This document shows, one piece after another, positions 35,018 to 46,499 of a stretch of 64,000 bases of DNA. A model generated the notes under the pieces. The model saw nothing but the letters and a program-made list of their open reading frames with translations. It was not told the origin of the DNA and made no database searches. The position numbers and the translations under genes are program-made. This DNA comes from Straminergon stramineum. Taxonomy: Eukaryota; Streptophyta; Bryopsida; Hypnales; Calliergonaceae. The stretch lies in contig OY987265.1 of NCBI GenBank assembly GCA_963920665.1, positions 10,111,001 to 10,175,000 on the forward strand. Direction: 5' to 3'. Position 1 is the first letter of the stretch. Each line of letters begins with the position of its first letter.

Positions 35018-35112
35018 TGTGCTTTCTACTGGGACTTGACATTGTGAGTTTTGGGCTTGGACTATTGGGATTGCACTTTTGGGCTTGAACTTGGGAAGGG
35101 AGGTTGAGAATT

Positions 35113-37192
35113 ATGACCATGGCGACGAAGGGAGCTGTGGGTCTGGCTCTGGCAATGGTCATTGCATTGAGCATTGTTTTGACTGTAACGGCGGCTGGGG
35201 AGTGCAGTGTTGCCGCACAGTGTCCCGACAAGAAAAATTGTTGTAGCCAGTATGGGTATTGCGGGACAGGAGCGCCCTACTGTGGGAAAGGCTGTCAGGC
35301 GGGCCCTTGCACTGGCGGAATCCCGCCTAGTCCTCCTCCGCCTAGTCCTCCTCCACCTAGTCCTCCTTCGCCTGGAGTTGGTGGCTTGGGCGACATTTTG
35401 ACGAGAAATTTGTACGAGCAACTCTTTCCTGGCCATCTCTCGTTCTACAGTTACGATACGCTCATCCAGGCTTCAAAGCTGTTCCCGCAGTTTGGAACCA
35501 CGGGCGATAGCAACACGCGGAAGCGGGAAATCGCTGCGTTTGCGGCACATGTCACTCAAGAAACCTCGGGTTCGTTGGTTGGTTTCTGGTTTTTGATTTC
35601 AGTGCATACGTATCGGTGGCTGCATATTGTTGGGCTTGTTTTTTAAGCGACGTTCTCCGTTGCTCAGAACTCAAGAAGTTCTGTGTCAGATCGGGAGCTT
35701 TACGAGTTTTTAGAGCTTATGAGCTTCGAGAGTTTGTGGGTGGCGTGTTGTTGTCTCGTGTAACAGCGTTTGGTGGAGTCTCTGCGCTCCTTTCGTTACG
35801 CTTAGCGCGATTGTTGTGTTCTTCTCCATCAAGGTGGCCACCGAGCGTGTGACCCAGGAAAAAACCTCCCAGACTCTCGAGGACCTGGTGATGTGCAGGA
35901 ATGTGTGTGGCTTCTTTGGCAGACAAGCCACCATGGGTCTTTGCTCGATATCATCCATTGCACTGCAGGGTGCACCGGGAACAGTGCACTTTGTCGTGTT
36001 CCCTCCCACCGGGTTTTTGCGCTCACGATTTTGTCTGCATGTTTATAACGAAGGCTAATTCTGTAAGTGCTAACCTCTTTTTACTTCTCTTTGTTGCAGG
36101 GCTGAAGGTAATTGTTGAGCAGACCAATGACCCCTACTGTGACGGTAGCCGGCCAGAATTTCCTTGTAATGGGAAGCATTTCAATGGTCGTGGCCCTCTC
36201 CAGCTTTCATGGTATTCTACTCTTCAAAGTACCTTTCATTTTCATCTACATGCTCATGTTCATGGTTGCTAGTTATTACAGTGAGACAGTCTGTGAGAGA
36301 GGCTTATGTTTAGAATATGGTTCATCATTGTATTAGAGTTCTTGTGGAATTAAAGAGTGTGTCTCCACTCGATTTGCTCCACTTTGAACATACGCTTTTT
36401 CTTTTTCTCGATTGTATTTAGTCAATTGGTATTGAGTTGGCTTCTATCCCCAATTGGGGCTTTGGTCCCGGCGTTGCAACTTTGAGCTGAAGCTTCGAAT
36501 CAAAAGTGTTTAAGAGCCTCAAGTATTATTTTTCTCTTGTGTCATATCTTCTCCAAAATTTATGATCACTTGTTTTATGTTGGTTCCCTTCTCTCTAACG
36601 TGAAACAGTTGGGAGAAAAAACTCAATCCATTGGTTGCGTCTGTTCAGAGTGGGGGTTAAAGGAGTGATTACACACTATTACAAATAGGCTAACGATGTC
36701 ATTTAGTAAATTGTTCATTGACTTGTGGTTCGATAGTATGTCTAGTACTCGTGTGTTATTTCATGAACAATTTGATGTCCTCGAAGAGATCTGTAGCATC
36801 TAAATCGCTATGTCCACAGGAACTACAATTACGGTACTTGTGGCAATTACTTGAAAAGGAATCTCCTCGGGAATCCGGATCTGGTGGCGACAGACCCGCT
36901 TGTCTCTTTCGAAGCCAGTCTTTGGTTTTGGAATCAGTATGGAGACAATGTCATCCCGCACATTCACGATGTCATAACTGGAAATTGGAACCCGACCACT
37001 GTCGACAAAGCTGCCAACCGTCTCCCAGGTTTTGGACTTACCATCGACATCATCAATGGAGGCTTAGAGTGCGGCCAACAGAGTATCGCGGCGGACAATC
37101 GAGTGAGATATTTCAAGAATTTTTGCAGCCAGATGAATATTTCCCCTGGTGATAATGTCGACTGCAAAAACATGAAACCCTTTTACAGTTGA
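35113..37192 (+). CDS. Class IV-type chitinase, GH19 with hevein domain (copy 3)
   Basis: Exons are 35113-35569, 36100-36211 and 36820-37192 (942 bp, 313 aa). The build matches copies 1 and 2: signal peptide, eight-cysteine hevein domain (CCSQYGYCG), hinge, GH19 domain. Probable catalytic Glu150 lies in HVTQETSG, Glu159 is the candidate second acid, and NYNYG is at 191-195. Two copy-specific changes stand out. The hinge is lengthened to [17 protein letters not shown] by a 15-bp repeat present three times (35326-35370). The protein stops at FYS, seven residues earlier than the others, because small changes create a TGA at 37190. The end of the GH19 fold (the cysteine in [12 protein letters not shown]) is kept, so it is probably still functional. 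Exon 2 is identical to copy 2. The only intact TBL gene of the cluster is its convergent neighbour. Confidence 0.92.
35834..35947 (+). pseudogene. SAP (A20 zinc finger) fragment inside chitinase 3 intron 1
   Basis: This is the same captured fragment as in copy 2, here reading [20 protein letters not shown], but its ATG has become GTG. The fragment ends a few bases earlier because about 40 bp at the junction with old intron sequence is deleted ('ctttgctcgatatcatcc'). The leader-like sequence at 35640-35833 is shared with copy 2. Confidence 0.78.
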
Positions 37193-38508
37193 AAACTTGC
37201 TGCCTAGTCTTAAGTACTTCCTAGTTTCATCATGTTTTCGAGCAATATATGCCAGAAGTTCGTCTAGATGTAGATTGGTGACATGCTGGAGTGAGTTTTA
37301 AAAGAAAGGTACATTTCGAACAATTAATAACGGAGGGATTTGAACATTTCCTCTCTGCTTCTCATACCTGGTATGTCTTACTAGGAAAATAGAAGCATAG
37401 GCAACGTACCTGGTTTTGTGTGCATGTACATGATTTACAGTAATTAGAACATAAGGAAAGAGGATATTTACGTATACATGAACGTGAATAGTTTCCCGGT
37501 TTCCACGTTTGATTCTATTCAACAAAGCTTGAATCAATTGAATGTATATGACTCGTTTTCTAGCCACACCAGTGTTGTCCGCTCACCGTTTCGCTCTGGT
37601 ACACTATGGATGTTATTGACTACACCTGCTGAACTGAAGATGTGAGGATCTGTGTCAACAAAAATGTTCAGTTTTGATACTCTAATTATTGGTTTAGTAG
37701 AAATGGTGTTTTCAGCTCCGTTCAAGAATGTTTTGGAAATGTAACGGTACGTACAGTAAAAGTTTGAGCTGGGTTTGAATGAGAATGATGGCTGTTGCTT
37801 CCAAGGTACTGCTCCATAGAAGAAATCTCCTAATATCATGAGTTTCATCAGTTGCTTGTGGTAATTCAAGGTCCTAAGTAGTGCCACACATTCCAAGTGT
37901 TCTCAACCTTACAATTTCACAAAGGATTCAAGGTGTTCAATGAATGATTTTCAAGTTTCCCAGAGAAACGAGGAATGATTTTGGGTTTATCTACCTCGGT
38001 GATAGCCTCTGTTCTTTTACGGATAAACTGGACTTTGAAAAGTCACAAAAATTACTAATATTCTCCATAAATATTGATTTCTTGAATGAAAAAAATTATG
38101 ATTTCCATTTGACTTCAAATAAAGAATAACCTATAATTGAAAATTTGACTCTACCAACACCCGTTGGCTGAAACAATAGATGCTAAGTAGTGCTACTGTA
38201 GAGCTCCAAATGGCGTCACACCACCCCCTTCAAGGCTGCCGGAGGGATCCTAAAAATGAGCAAGGCCTTAAGTAACGCTTGCCTAGAGATCACCTACAAT
38301 TTCTTCTTTCTTAGACATCTAATTCTGACAACTACCATTTCTTTCAGGGAGCTAACTCATTCTCTCATTGTCAAGAAGACAATTTGGATTCCGGTTAAGT
38401 AATGCAAACAAAGTTCAAGAAATGTATTTAGTCTTCCATTCGAAACTCTACACCAAACTCTGCACAGAGTTTGCAATTAGCGGAGACTCATTGACTCCAA
38501 TGACTAAG
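37193..38508. other. Convergent intergenic region, chitinase 3 / TBL
   Basis: This holds the 3' flank of chitinase 3 (aligning with 3391-4000 and 13863-14480), then DNA matching 4570-4960 of block I (about 37880-38250), and presumably the 3' UTR of the TBL gene up to 38508. It gives the original spacing of the two genes before insertions. No additional gene was seen. Confidence 0.6.
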
Positions 38509-41500
38509 TTATTGCACACGTTCGCCCCAAGCTCCTTGTCCCCTGGCCAGCAATGTGGCATACAGAAACTCGTTCCATGTGTCCGGTACCCCAGGCAAGC
38601 AGAAGTGGCTGCAGTCTTGTTGACTCCTGGGCGTGACGCCATAGAGGGCCACATCTCGGGTGTACAGTCCACCGTGTCCATCCGCTCGGTAGTCGGTGGA
38701 CGGGGTGACGTCCACAAACTCGACGGCGCTTCGTTTTCTCTTGACGTTGACGTTGATGGCGTCCACGATCAGTGGGTTCGTCCAAGGGGGCGTCTGCATC
38801 TGCTCCACTTCTTCGTCCGTCAGGGGACGAACTTCTTGGTCGCAGCGGCCGCCCGTGCTCCATGTTCCGCCCCTGAAAATAAAACATTCACAATGTCGTT
38901 AATGGGCGGAATTCTGCGAAGGTGGCAATTTCTTCTACGGCGCACCGACTGAAACGCAAATCTATATCAATGCTTGGTTTTAGAACTCTGTGCATGTGGA
39001 TTTTGGTGCCCCGAATCGTGCCAATACAACAGAAATGACGATTCACATATCAACATCGATCCGAATGTGGTCTAGTTACAAGAGTATTGGAAATTTAAAA
39101 TGTAAAGAAGAAAATGTGGTTTGTAAGGCAGATTTGTATTTAGCCAGATTATTTAGAGAATTCGTTGATGTTTGTAGTAATTCACTGTATATTGTTTTGT
39201 AGCTACCAAAAGAAGAAAAGAAATGATAAAGTGTGTCGGAACTAGTAGTTCTAACCAAATCTTTGGAGCCACCACTGCGAGAAACGAAAAATGAAAATAA
39301 GAGAAAATGAAGCGTGATATTAGGAGTTGTTAGAGTTTTTGATTTCAGCCTCAGGATTCTGTTGTTTGTTTCCAAATTCGGCCCTGCAGGCACTCACGGG
39401 GCGATTATCCTTGTTTCCTTACGGGAATATCAGAAATTCCCAAGAGAATTTAGCACCAGGAATGGGGATCAGGGAAAAGCTACAAAAAGGGAAAATTTGT
39501 GATACTGAAATACGGTACCCTTATTGGAGTTGAATGTAGAGGTAGGACTCAAGCGGCAATTCAAGCTAAACCTGGGAACTGCAATGGAGGAACTGCTACA
39601 GATAATACTCTCCCTGTTACTAATCAAACAGAATTTCGATTTCGATGCTTTTTCCAGCACTGTTTTTGACACTCTCGTATTAAAAGGAGTGTCAAAAACA
39701 ACACCGTTTTCTTTTGGTAGTGGCGATTCTGAGCTCCTTTTATTGTCTTAAGTACATTGTACAGATTTAGGAACGGCCAACAGGAGGAGTTTCAAAGACG
39801 TGGCTTGGTTGGATTGGCTCCGAGTAATCATGCGTGAGATGCAGACATAACGGGATTGGTGATGAAGAGCACATGGTAACTACAAATCTCTTGTCCAGAT
39901 TGGCATGATTGATTGCCATGTCTCTATTGACCAATTACTAACGGTAATGGCCATGTTGTGAGCCAATCCAGTCTGCAATTGAGCTTCTACCTCTCTGTTT
40001 GCTCCACAACTCGAGAACAACTGAATTATAGACCGTATTGGCTCACAACTTGGCCATTGCCTAGTTCATAATGATACAAACTCACGTGCTTTGGGGTGCC
40101 TAGGATGTGACATTAAAGAGGTCTGGGTTTCCAGAGGGATGCAAATTATGAACGGGTGACCTGAGCCCTAAGAGAATCGCATGACAGATTAACATACCTG
40201 AAATGAACTGAAGCATAACTTCGGAAAAATACTTGAATAGTCTCAGGGTCCAGATTCTTTTCCATCCACAACGCCCAAGTCTTCATCGCCACTTGGAAAC
40301 CTTCTTGAATGCCATGGGTGGTCAACTTGTCCCCCATTTGAAACCGGCCACCCCTGCACATCAAATCCAGACACAAAATGAACACAAGCACAGTAACAAG
40401 TAAAAGTCCTAAACCTGTTACCAAAGCACACTGCATTCCCATGAGAGGGAAACCACCCTAGCAAGGAGATGTTTCGCAATCATATTAGCCCGATTCATTC
40501 AAATCTGAATTAATGTGATCCAAATTTGGATTAAATTGCCCCAGTTGAAATACTATCTGCTTAGACCAACAGAAACATGCCCCCAAAGGAACCACTGAAC
40601 TAATTGCTTACACTAAATAGTGAAATTAGGTTGCCCCACACTAATTTTCTCGGCATTTGACACTAAGGTAGTAGGCTCATAAACCGCCCATCTAAGGGCT
40701 GGTCTGCTTTTTCATGTATATCTTTTCATGGGAATATTTTTAGTTTATTTTTTCAGACAAAAAGATATAGATGTAGAATATAACACAAGTGGTTTCATAT
40801 TTTTTGAAGCATTATTGAATTAGTTATGAATTTTCAAACTTTTGTGTCATAGGACACTATTTATGACACTAGGTCTTTCACAAATTGTTCACTTGAAGTT
40901 AAAAAGAAAAATGGGGAAAGCAAGGACAATGATTGGCTCTTGCAATAAATTATACTTTTTTTCTCAATTCATTCAAATGATTACAGAGATTGATTTAAGA
41001 ACAGTCTCATATCCATCTCAGAGCTAAAGTAGGGGTGATTCTAAATGCCTGTGCGGAGTTGGAGCCTCATACCTTCCGTCAAAATTTAATTTTATGATAC
41101 AAGAATGAACTACTTTTGAATTAGGTATTGTTGTAATTGTGAACCTCTATGTGTATAAATGGAAATATCAGAAGAAGTATCTGTTGACTTGATGGCTTGT
41201 AAAGTACTCGAAAGTAACTTTCTTGGCATTAGGCAACCTAATTGTTCACAACCTAATTTCACTATTTAATGTAGTTTGCCAAGTGAAGTCTTCTTGTGGG
41301 TCTTTTCTTCGGTCTACAAGGACACCGTTTCTACTTTTGTTATCTTAAAATGAACACAACCGAATGCAGTACGTAACATAGGAGTTTTGTTTGCAAGTTA
41401 TTTGGGATGTAGTCAGAAAATACAAAACCATAGATCTTACCCGCGGAAAATCTTCTCATTAGACCACCAGTGACCCGAATTCAAGACCAAGATATTTGCG

Positions 41501-44500
41501 CCAGGCCACCAATTGGAGACGCTCCACGAGACATGGTCAATTTTGAGCACAGTGGTGACATTCTCGGGCGAGTTCGGCGGAGGCCGGGTTTGTGGCACCA
41601 AGAAAGGGTCCCTGTAATACTCCACAGTGCAGTTGTAATCCTCAAACCGGAACACCAACGAGCCCACATGCTTGCTGATGGTTTCCCCACTCGTTTCATA
41701 AATTCTCGACTTGTTTTGCACCCCTTCTGCCAGCATGCACAGCATGGACTCCCACTGGTTCCTCCCCAAGGAGTCTCCCACGAACACCATCCTCTGGTCG
41801 CGGAGCCTCTCCAACATATCTTTGGGGTCAAATCTGCAAACATTTTGAAATATCCGTTATGTAGTGCAACCATGTAAAGTAACAAGGAGGGAGGAAATGA
41901 GATTCGAAACTCTACACCCAATTCTGCACCCGATTGTGAATGCAGCTTGCACGCCTGGGAATGGTGGAAATTTCCGAATGAAACTGTGCATGAAATTCGA
42001 GGAGTACTTAACGAATATCTCTATTGTCCTCCGCCCTGATTTCTAAACGTTGAAATTGCAAACCCTAAAGAAAGAAACAGAGATGAAAAGGTTTCAATAT
42101 CAAAGCCATGGAGTAGAGAATCCTGCTTCAGTCAATTCACTCGGATTGTTGTCCTTTTGGGTTGATCTTAGAGGTTAGAGTGAAAGAAATAAGCTTATAT
42201 AAAGCTATAATTGTCTTCCTGCTGTCCATTCTAGTTCACTAAACCCTACTTTCTTAAACCCTAAAATAAATGAATGAAAAGGTTCAATTATCAAGTCATA
42301 GACTATATAATCATCATCCAGCAAGAACATTTTGATCTATTATTATTGATTGATCAAAGGATTAGAATTAAGGAAATAATCATATGTAGAGTAATAGGAA
42401 ATAATAATTCTGTCTTATTAATACCCTAATGGATTCAATTAGTATAAGACATGCTAATTGTCATATACGGTATTCCATTCCCCTACTAGGAAAAAATTTA
42501 TCTCCAAAATTCTAATGACGTTGCTAGATTAATGTAAAAATTTGACTTGTCTATTCTAGTTGATTTTTACTTCGTATTTTGTAAATTCAATGATTCCAAA
42601 TATGATTTTGAATATTCCAAATTTTATCATTCATTGTAAACACTTCATTCTTCTGTTTTCACCCCAAGGAATTTTTTAGAGCTACATCCCAAATCCCACA
42701 TGAGATCCAGCCCTGGCCCGAAAATAGAATCAGGAATCCAGCTGTTTAAAATAGTGAACAATAAAAAAGGCTCAACTCCCGCCATGGCGTAGAAAGAGAC
42801 TCTATTCATAAGTAATTGCAAATGAAGATGGTGCAGAGAAAGACTAAATCAGGGATTAAAAAAATAAAGGAAAAAACGGTGCCAGCCAGGGGTCGTTGGA
42901 TCTCCTGGCTGTGGGGCATACCTTAACTTATGCCTCTTTTTTAGACAGGGTCGCTCCAATGAATTTGAAAAAAAATGTTTTAAAATTTTTGAATGTTTTC
43001 TAAAAAAAAGCTTCAATTATGAATCACAACAACACCGCGAGAACCCTATTCATTGTACTGGAAGTACGAAGACCAAATGGAGACAAAAGTACTACAAGTT
43101 ATAAGTTTTACAGATGGCCAAAGATAAGGGTTGTCAGAGCTAATGATCCATCTAAAGCTGTCAGTTGCGAGCTTCTGCACATGACCCCTCTCTGTCTGCC
43201 CTCATCCAGCTCACCCTCCAACACGACAACACCCACCGTCGATCTTTTCGAACGACAATGTCAGCCAAAGAGTACACCTTAGGTATCTCTCTGTAATTGC
43301 ATTGCCTCACGGGCACATATGGGCTTCTAAATGCACTCTGACAGGCGGAAGGCAAAGGTATTGGGAGTTGGGACAAGTTTTGCACAACATGAGAGATTCT
43401 CAAGATGTTCAAGGCATGAATGTGCAATTACAGAGGATGAGGTACAATCACCTTGCTACATTTTACCAAAAGAAACCCACCGCTACAAGATCTCCAATCC
43501 ATTGCTTTCTTACAACTATAAGACATGAAGACAGATCTCCTTAATACCCCAAACCCATATATCTCATCCTTCATTACACCTAAACGAGTAGAGTAGCTAT
43601 ATCCAGTTCATATTCACTCTGACTATACTCTCACTAGCAGTTCATCACACTTTTCGATCTTGACGTTGTTTACAAATTTGATGGTAACGTGGAGTTTGAG
43701 AAGCTTGAAAAAAATTCTAGACCATCTTCCTAACTCACACAACCCTAATTGCTTCTCGAATGTCACTCTTACGTCTCACGATGTTTCAAAAATTCCATCA
43801 CGAATCACGTATAAGGTTGACCCCTCTACTAAGACATCAGAGAAATACATTTGGAAGCAGATCACAGGCTTGCTGACGAAAGACACGAGCACCTGATCAA
43901 TAACTTGAGTACACTCTAACCTCTTCGATATGAATCATCAACTTACTTAAATTGGCACGATTCAAAGCGCCAAAATTCGTGACGTTCATCTTGAATTACA
44001 AGCTCTAAAAACAAGGACCGAGAATAGATTTCCGTTTCAAGTCGTGAGCCCAGATCCCAAAGTGTTAAAGTTGTGAAATTAATGTTAATGACCCTCTCTA
44101 AATTAAAGCCTACAACCACCCTCTGGACCATTTTGCTATTTTAAATTGTCACACATGCAAACTACATCATAGGCTGGAGGAAACTTATTCCGCAAGGCAG
44201 AGCAATACTGAAATGGAAGAGGAAATAGAAGAAGACGGACCTGGGCAAGTCGCAGTCCAGCGGTTGCCATCGCCAGTTCATGAAATCCAAGTCCGGGCGT
44301 CCATTTTCCTCACACCGAAACCCCGGATCCACAAACGGGCAATTCCGGGATCTATACAGCGGATAATTTTCGTCATACACCCAACTTCCCCGAGAAATAT
44401 CACAACCCTTCGTCATCTTCTTCTTCGTCTGCTTCGTCGACGTCTTCGTCGAATTCTGAGCTTCATCCTCACCTGGCATCACTAATCCCTCTGACTGGAA

Positions 44501-44872
44501 CTCAGAATCGCCAGGAGATTCAACTGTCTCATTGTAGTTGAGTCCAGAGTCTTCGTCAGGTGCAGCTGAAAAATTCCCCGAAGAATTGCTGCTCTGGTTC
44601 TGAGCTATGTCTTCAAATGAATCAGTGGGTGATGGGCTGGTACCTTGGCTTTGCTGCCGGAGAATGGCTTCTGTGTCGATTCCCATTTGCAGGGCCTCCT
44701 GTAACTCCTTGCTGTTGCTCTTAAAGTAGAAAAACCTGACGTCGGTGTAGGTGGAGCCGAGGAGGAGTAAGCCTGCCATGCTGGCCAGGAGCAACCATAT
44801 GCCAATGGTGTGGCTGGGCTTGCGACAGCCACATCTTCCGTTTGGACGGTACACAGTCTTCGAAGAAGCCAT
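38509..44872 (-). CDS. Trichome birefringence-like (TBL/DUF231) polysaccharide O-acetyltransferase
   Basis: Exons on the minus strand are 44872-44241, 41833-41441, 40353-40198 and 38872-38509 (1545 bp, 514 aa), all with GT/AG sites and consistent phase 2. The family acetylates wall polysaccharides in the Golgi. A single membrane segment lies at about 22-41 (IGIWLLLASMAGLLLLGSTY), giving a type II anchor. A Ser/Asn-rich stem follows to about 155. The PMR5N/TBL domain starts at GCDISRGSWVYDENYPLY and holds the expected cysteines. The GDSL box is VFVGDSLGRNQWES (GDSL 230-233). The C-terminal DxxH box is QQDCSHFCLPGVPDTWNE (Asp480 and His483). All hallmarks are present, so it is probably active. 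The subfamily and polymer (xylan, mannan, xyloglucan or pectin) cannot be told from the sequence alone. The ATG at 44872 gives the best membrane-anchor topology. Truncated copies of exon 4 occur in blocks I and II. Confidence 0.92.
39650..39705. repeat. Short hairpin in TBL intron 3
   Basis: Arms tttttgacactc and gagtgtcaaaaa are separated by about 12 nt, with further pairing outside (cactg / caacacc region). It may be the remnant of a very short MITE. No target duplication was resolved. Confidence 0.4.
39935..40075. repeat. Inverted repeat in TBL intron 3
   Basis: 'tggccatgttgtgagccaat' (39950) pairs with the inverse of 'attggctcacaacttggcca' (40039). The arms are about 33 bp with roughly 70 bp between them. 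This is probably the end of a decayed element, and no protein is encoded. Confidence 0.45.
41834..44240 (-). other. TBL intron 1 (2.4 kb)
   Basis: The intron is bounded by CAG/GTCCGT on the 5' side and TTTGCAG on the 3' side. Open frames at 43019-43282 and 43660-43896 on the + strand have ordinary composition but no recognised family. They are not called as genes. Confidence 0.6.
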
Positions 44873-46216
44873 GTCAAGAAATTACGAATTGGGGTTGATA
44901 TATCTGTGCGCTTTCAGGAGAAAAGCAGAGGAAACCCTAGAATTGCTATATTGGATGTCGAGAATGAAAACATGGATACTAGTGCTACATTGCTGAATCT
45001 GAAGCTCCGAGGACCGCTCATCGTCGTTTCTATTCTTTGGGGCTAATCATTAAAGCAATTCGAAGCGCGTGCTAAACAGGGGCTCGATTATTCCCGCCTC
45101 GGATGCCACGCTTGAAGCCTGGCTTACAATATATTGCCACACGGTAAGAGTGTACAGAATGCCATATGGATTGGGTACAACACTCACAATCCCACGCAAG
45201 AGCAATCGTTCAAGCGGTTCCGCATGATGATTGTGTTTTCCGCATGATGCTCAAACAGCTGTTCTCGTGATGTCCGTCTGGAAAGAGGAAAAAACAACCG
45301 GTCAACAATGCTCATCAGCCAAACGACTTCATACCTCGCAGCAATCCCAAAACACTCACTGTCGCACTTCCCGAACACCAACCTAGCTGGAGCAGCAATT
45401 AATAATCTGGAAAGAGATTGAAATCATCAAATGGTGCATATCCAGATTAGTCATGAAGCTCGATCTTCTGGAGCTGGAATCGAACAAGCAAGAGCTCGAT
45501 TCAACGGAAAGAAGCATAAATAGGCAACGCCTTAATATATTTTCCTTCGGGGGTAGGAATCTGTTGCACCTGGGCGACTACCGAGATCACGCCCGAATTT
45601 CGAGAAGGGTCAGGTGCGCGCTACAGTATCTCATCAAGCAAACTGAAGTTCGGATCCTAAAATTAGCAGGAGCGCCACTGCGGCGGGCGAAATAAGAAAT
45701 CGGAGTACTATGTATCTCCGCTGCCTGACCTAGAAGCGCCATGCGTGGCTCCCCGGCCTTGATTACTTTGCATTCGATCAATCTACTCAAACCTGGCGAC
45801 GTACGCGGGAGTACTGCGAAGCTCGAATCGAACGCTGATCTTAGTGAGGCACGCGACGTAGAGTCGATAAGAATGAGAAACTGATTGAGAGTGCAATAAC
45901 TAAATTACAACTAAGACGAACGAGATTCGTTCTAATGTTCACCACGGTCGCGTGCATGACTTTCAAGACACGCAACATTCATTTCATTTCCACGTCGATC
46001 GTACAATTTCAGAAGAGATCATGAGGTCGTTGCTAGCTACAAGATTGACCCAGCTTTTCAAATTAAAGCTACGGCATTTGAAAGATCGAGTGAAGCTTCT
46101 CGTGCAAGCATTCGATCTTCTACCTGGAGATCTATCTGTTCGAACGACGACGAATCCTCTCTGAAGGAAGCCAGCTAGCTAATAACTACCCGCAACTACC
46201 TCTTCCGCAATCTGAG
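44873..46216. other. TBL upstream region
   Basis: Less AT-rich than the surrounding repeats. It presumably contains the TBL promoter and 5' UTR. No further coding exon or TATA box could be assigned with confidence. Confidence 0.45.
44932..44939. promoter_or_regulatory. Telo-box (AAACCCTA) upstream of TBL
   Basis: AAACCCTA lies about 60 bp upstream of the TBL start codon. Such boxes are common near transcription starts of plant housekeeping and growth-related genes. A role here is an inference. Confidence 0.35.
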
Positions 46217-46402
46217 CTAGATCACAAAATGCAAGCTCAACGTCAAGCACACAACAAGAATCGCCCATATTACAACACCCACGAAGGAACTCACTGACAG
46301 TGTAAATCTGTGAAGGAGTGCGTGTCCGCCGGAAGCCTTGCTGTCGGTCGATCTTCTCTTCACAGGCTCCAATCCATATTCTGCAGTTTGGTACTCGATC
46401 AT
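46217..46402 (-). CDS. Possible 61-aa single-pass membrane protein
   Basis: An ATG-started frame gives a polar N-terminal half (MIEYQTAEYGLEPVKRRSTD) followed by a strongly hydrophobic C-terminal segment (SFVGVVIWAILVVCLTLSLH) and then a stop two residues later, so it would be tail-anchored. A G-box (CACGTG) lies about 90 bp upstream. An in-frame GTG four codons earlier is ignored. I do not recognise the family. It could be a genuine small gene, the last exon of a larger one, or a chance frame. Confidence 0.35.
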   Translation of the reverse strand: MIEYQTAEYGLEPVKRRSTDSKASGGHALLHRFTLSVSSFVGVVIWAILVVCLTLSLHFVI

Positions 46403-46490
46403 ATGGTCAGCCACTCAGCCTGCGAGCTAGCTAGGGCGCCAATATCATGAGCAACGCTTTAAATTCCTCAATTCTCGGCAGCATGCGCGC

Positions 46491-46496
46491 CACGTG
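46491..46496. promoter_or_regulatory. G-box CACGTG
   Basis: The palindromic bHLH/bZIP binding core lies in GC-rich sequence (gcgccacgtggga) upstream of the minus-strand small frame at 46402. The context also resembles an ABRE (CACGTGG). Function is inferred only. Confidence 0.35.
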
Positions 46497-46499
46497 GGA

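Larger units (their letters stand above)
33595..35112 (+). promoter_or_regulatory. Upstream region of chitinase 3
   Basis: Positions 33595-33800 match the end of block I. Positions 33810-34020 and 34515-34640 match the distal promoter parts of copy 2, and 34880-35010 is the proximal conserved part with 'ctgatcagcatatgctccgg'. About 490 bp (34024-34514) is extra relative to copy 2. Positions 34703-34873 form a threefold tandem repeat. Confidence 0.6.

Noticed and set aside
41470..41877. Long open frames opposite the TBL exons (also 38368-38952 and 44213-44485)
   Set aside because: They are antisense shadows of GC-richer coding exons. The minus-strand reading carries the GDSL and DxxH motifs.
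43019..43896. Two + strand frames in TBL intron 1 considered as a captured gene
   Set aside because: No domain could be recognised, there are stops between them, and nothing supports splicing.
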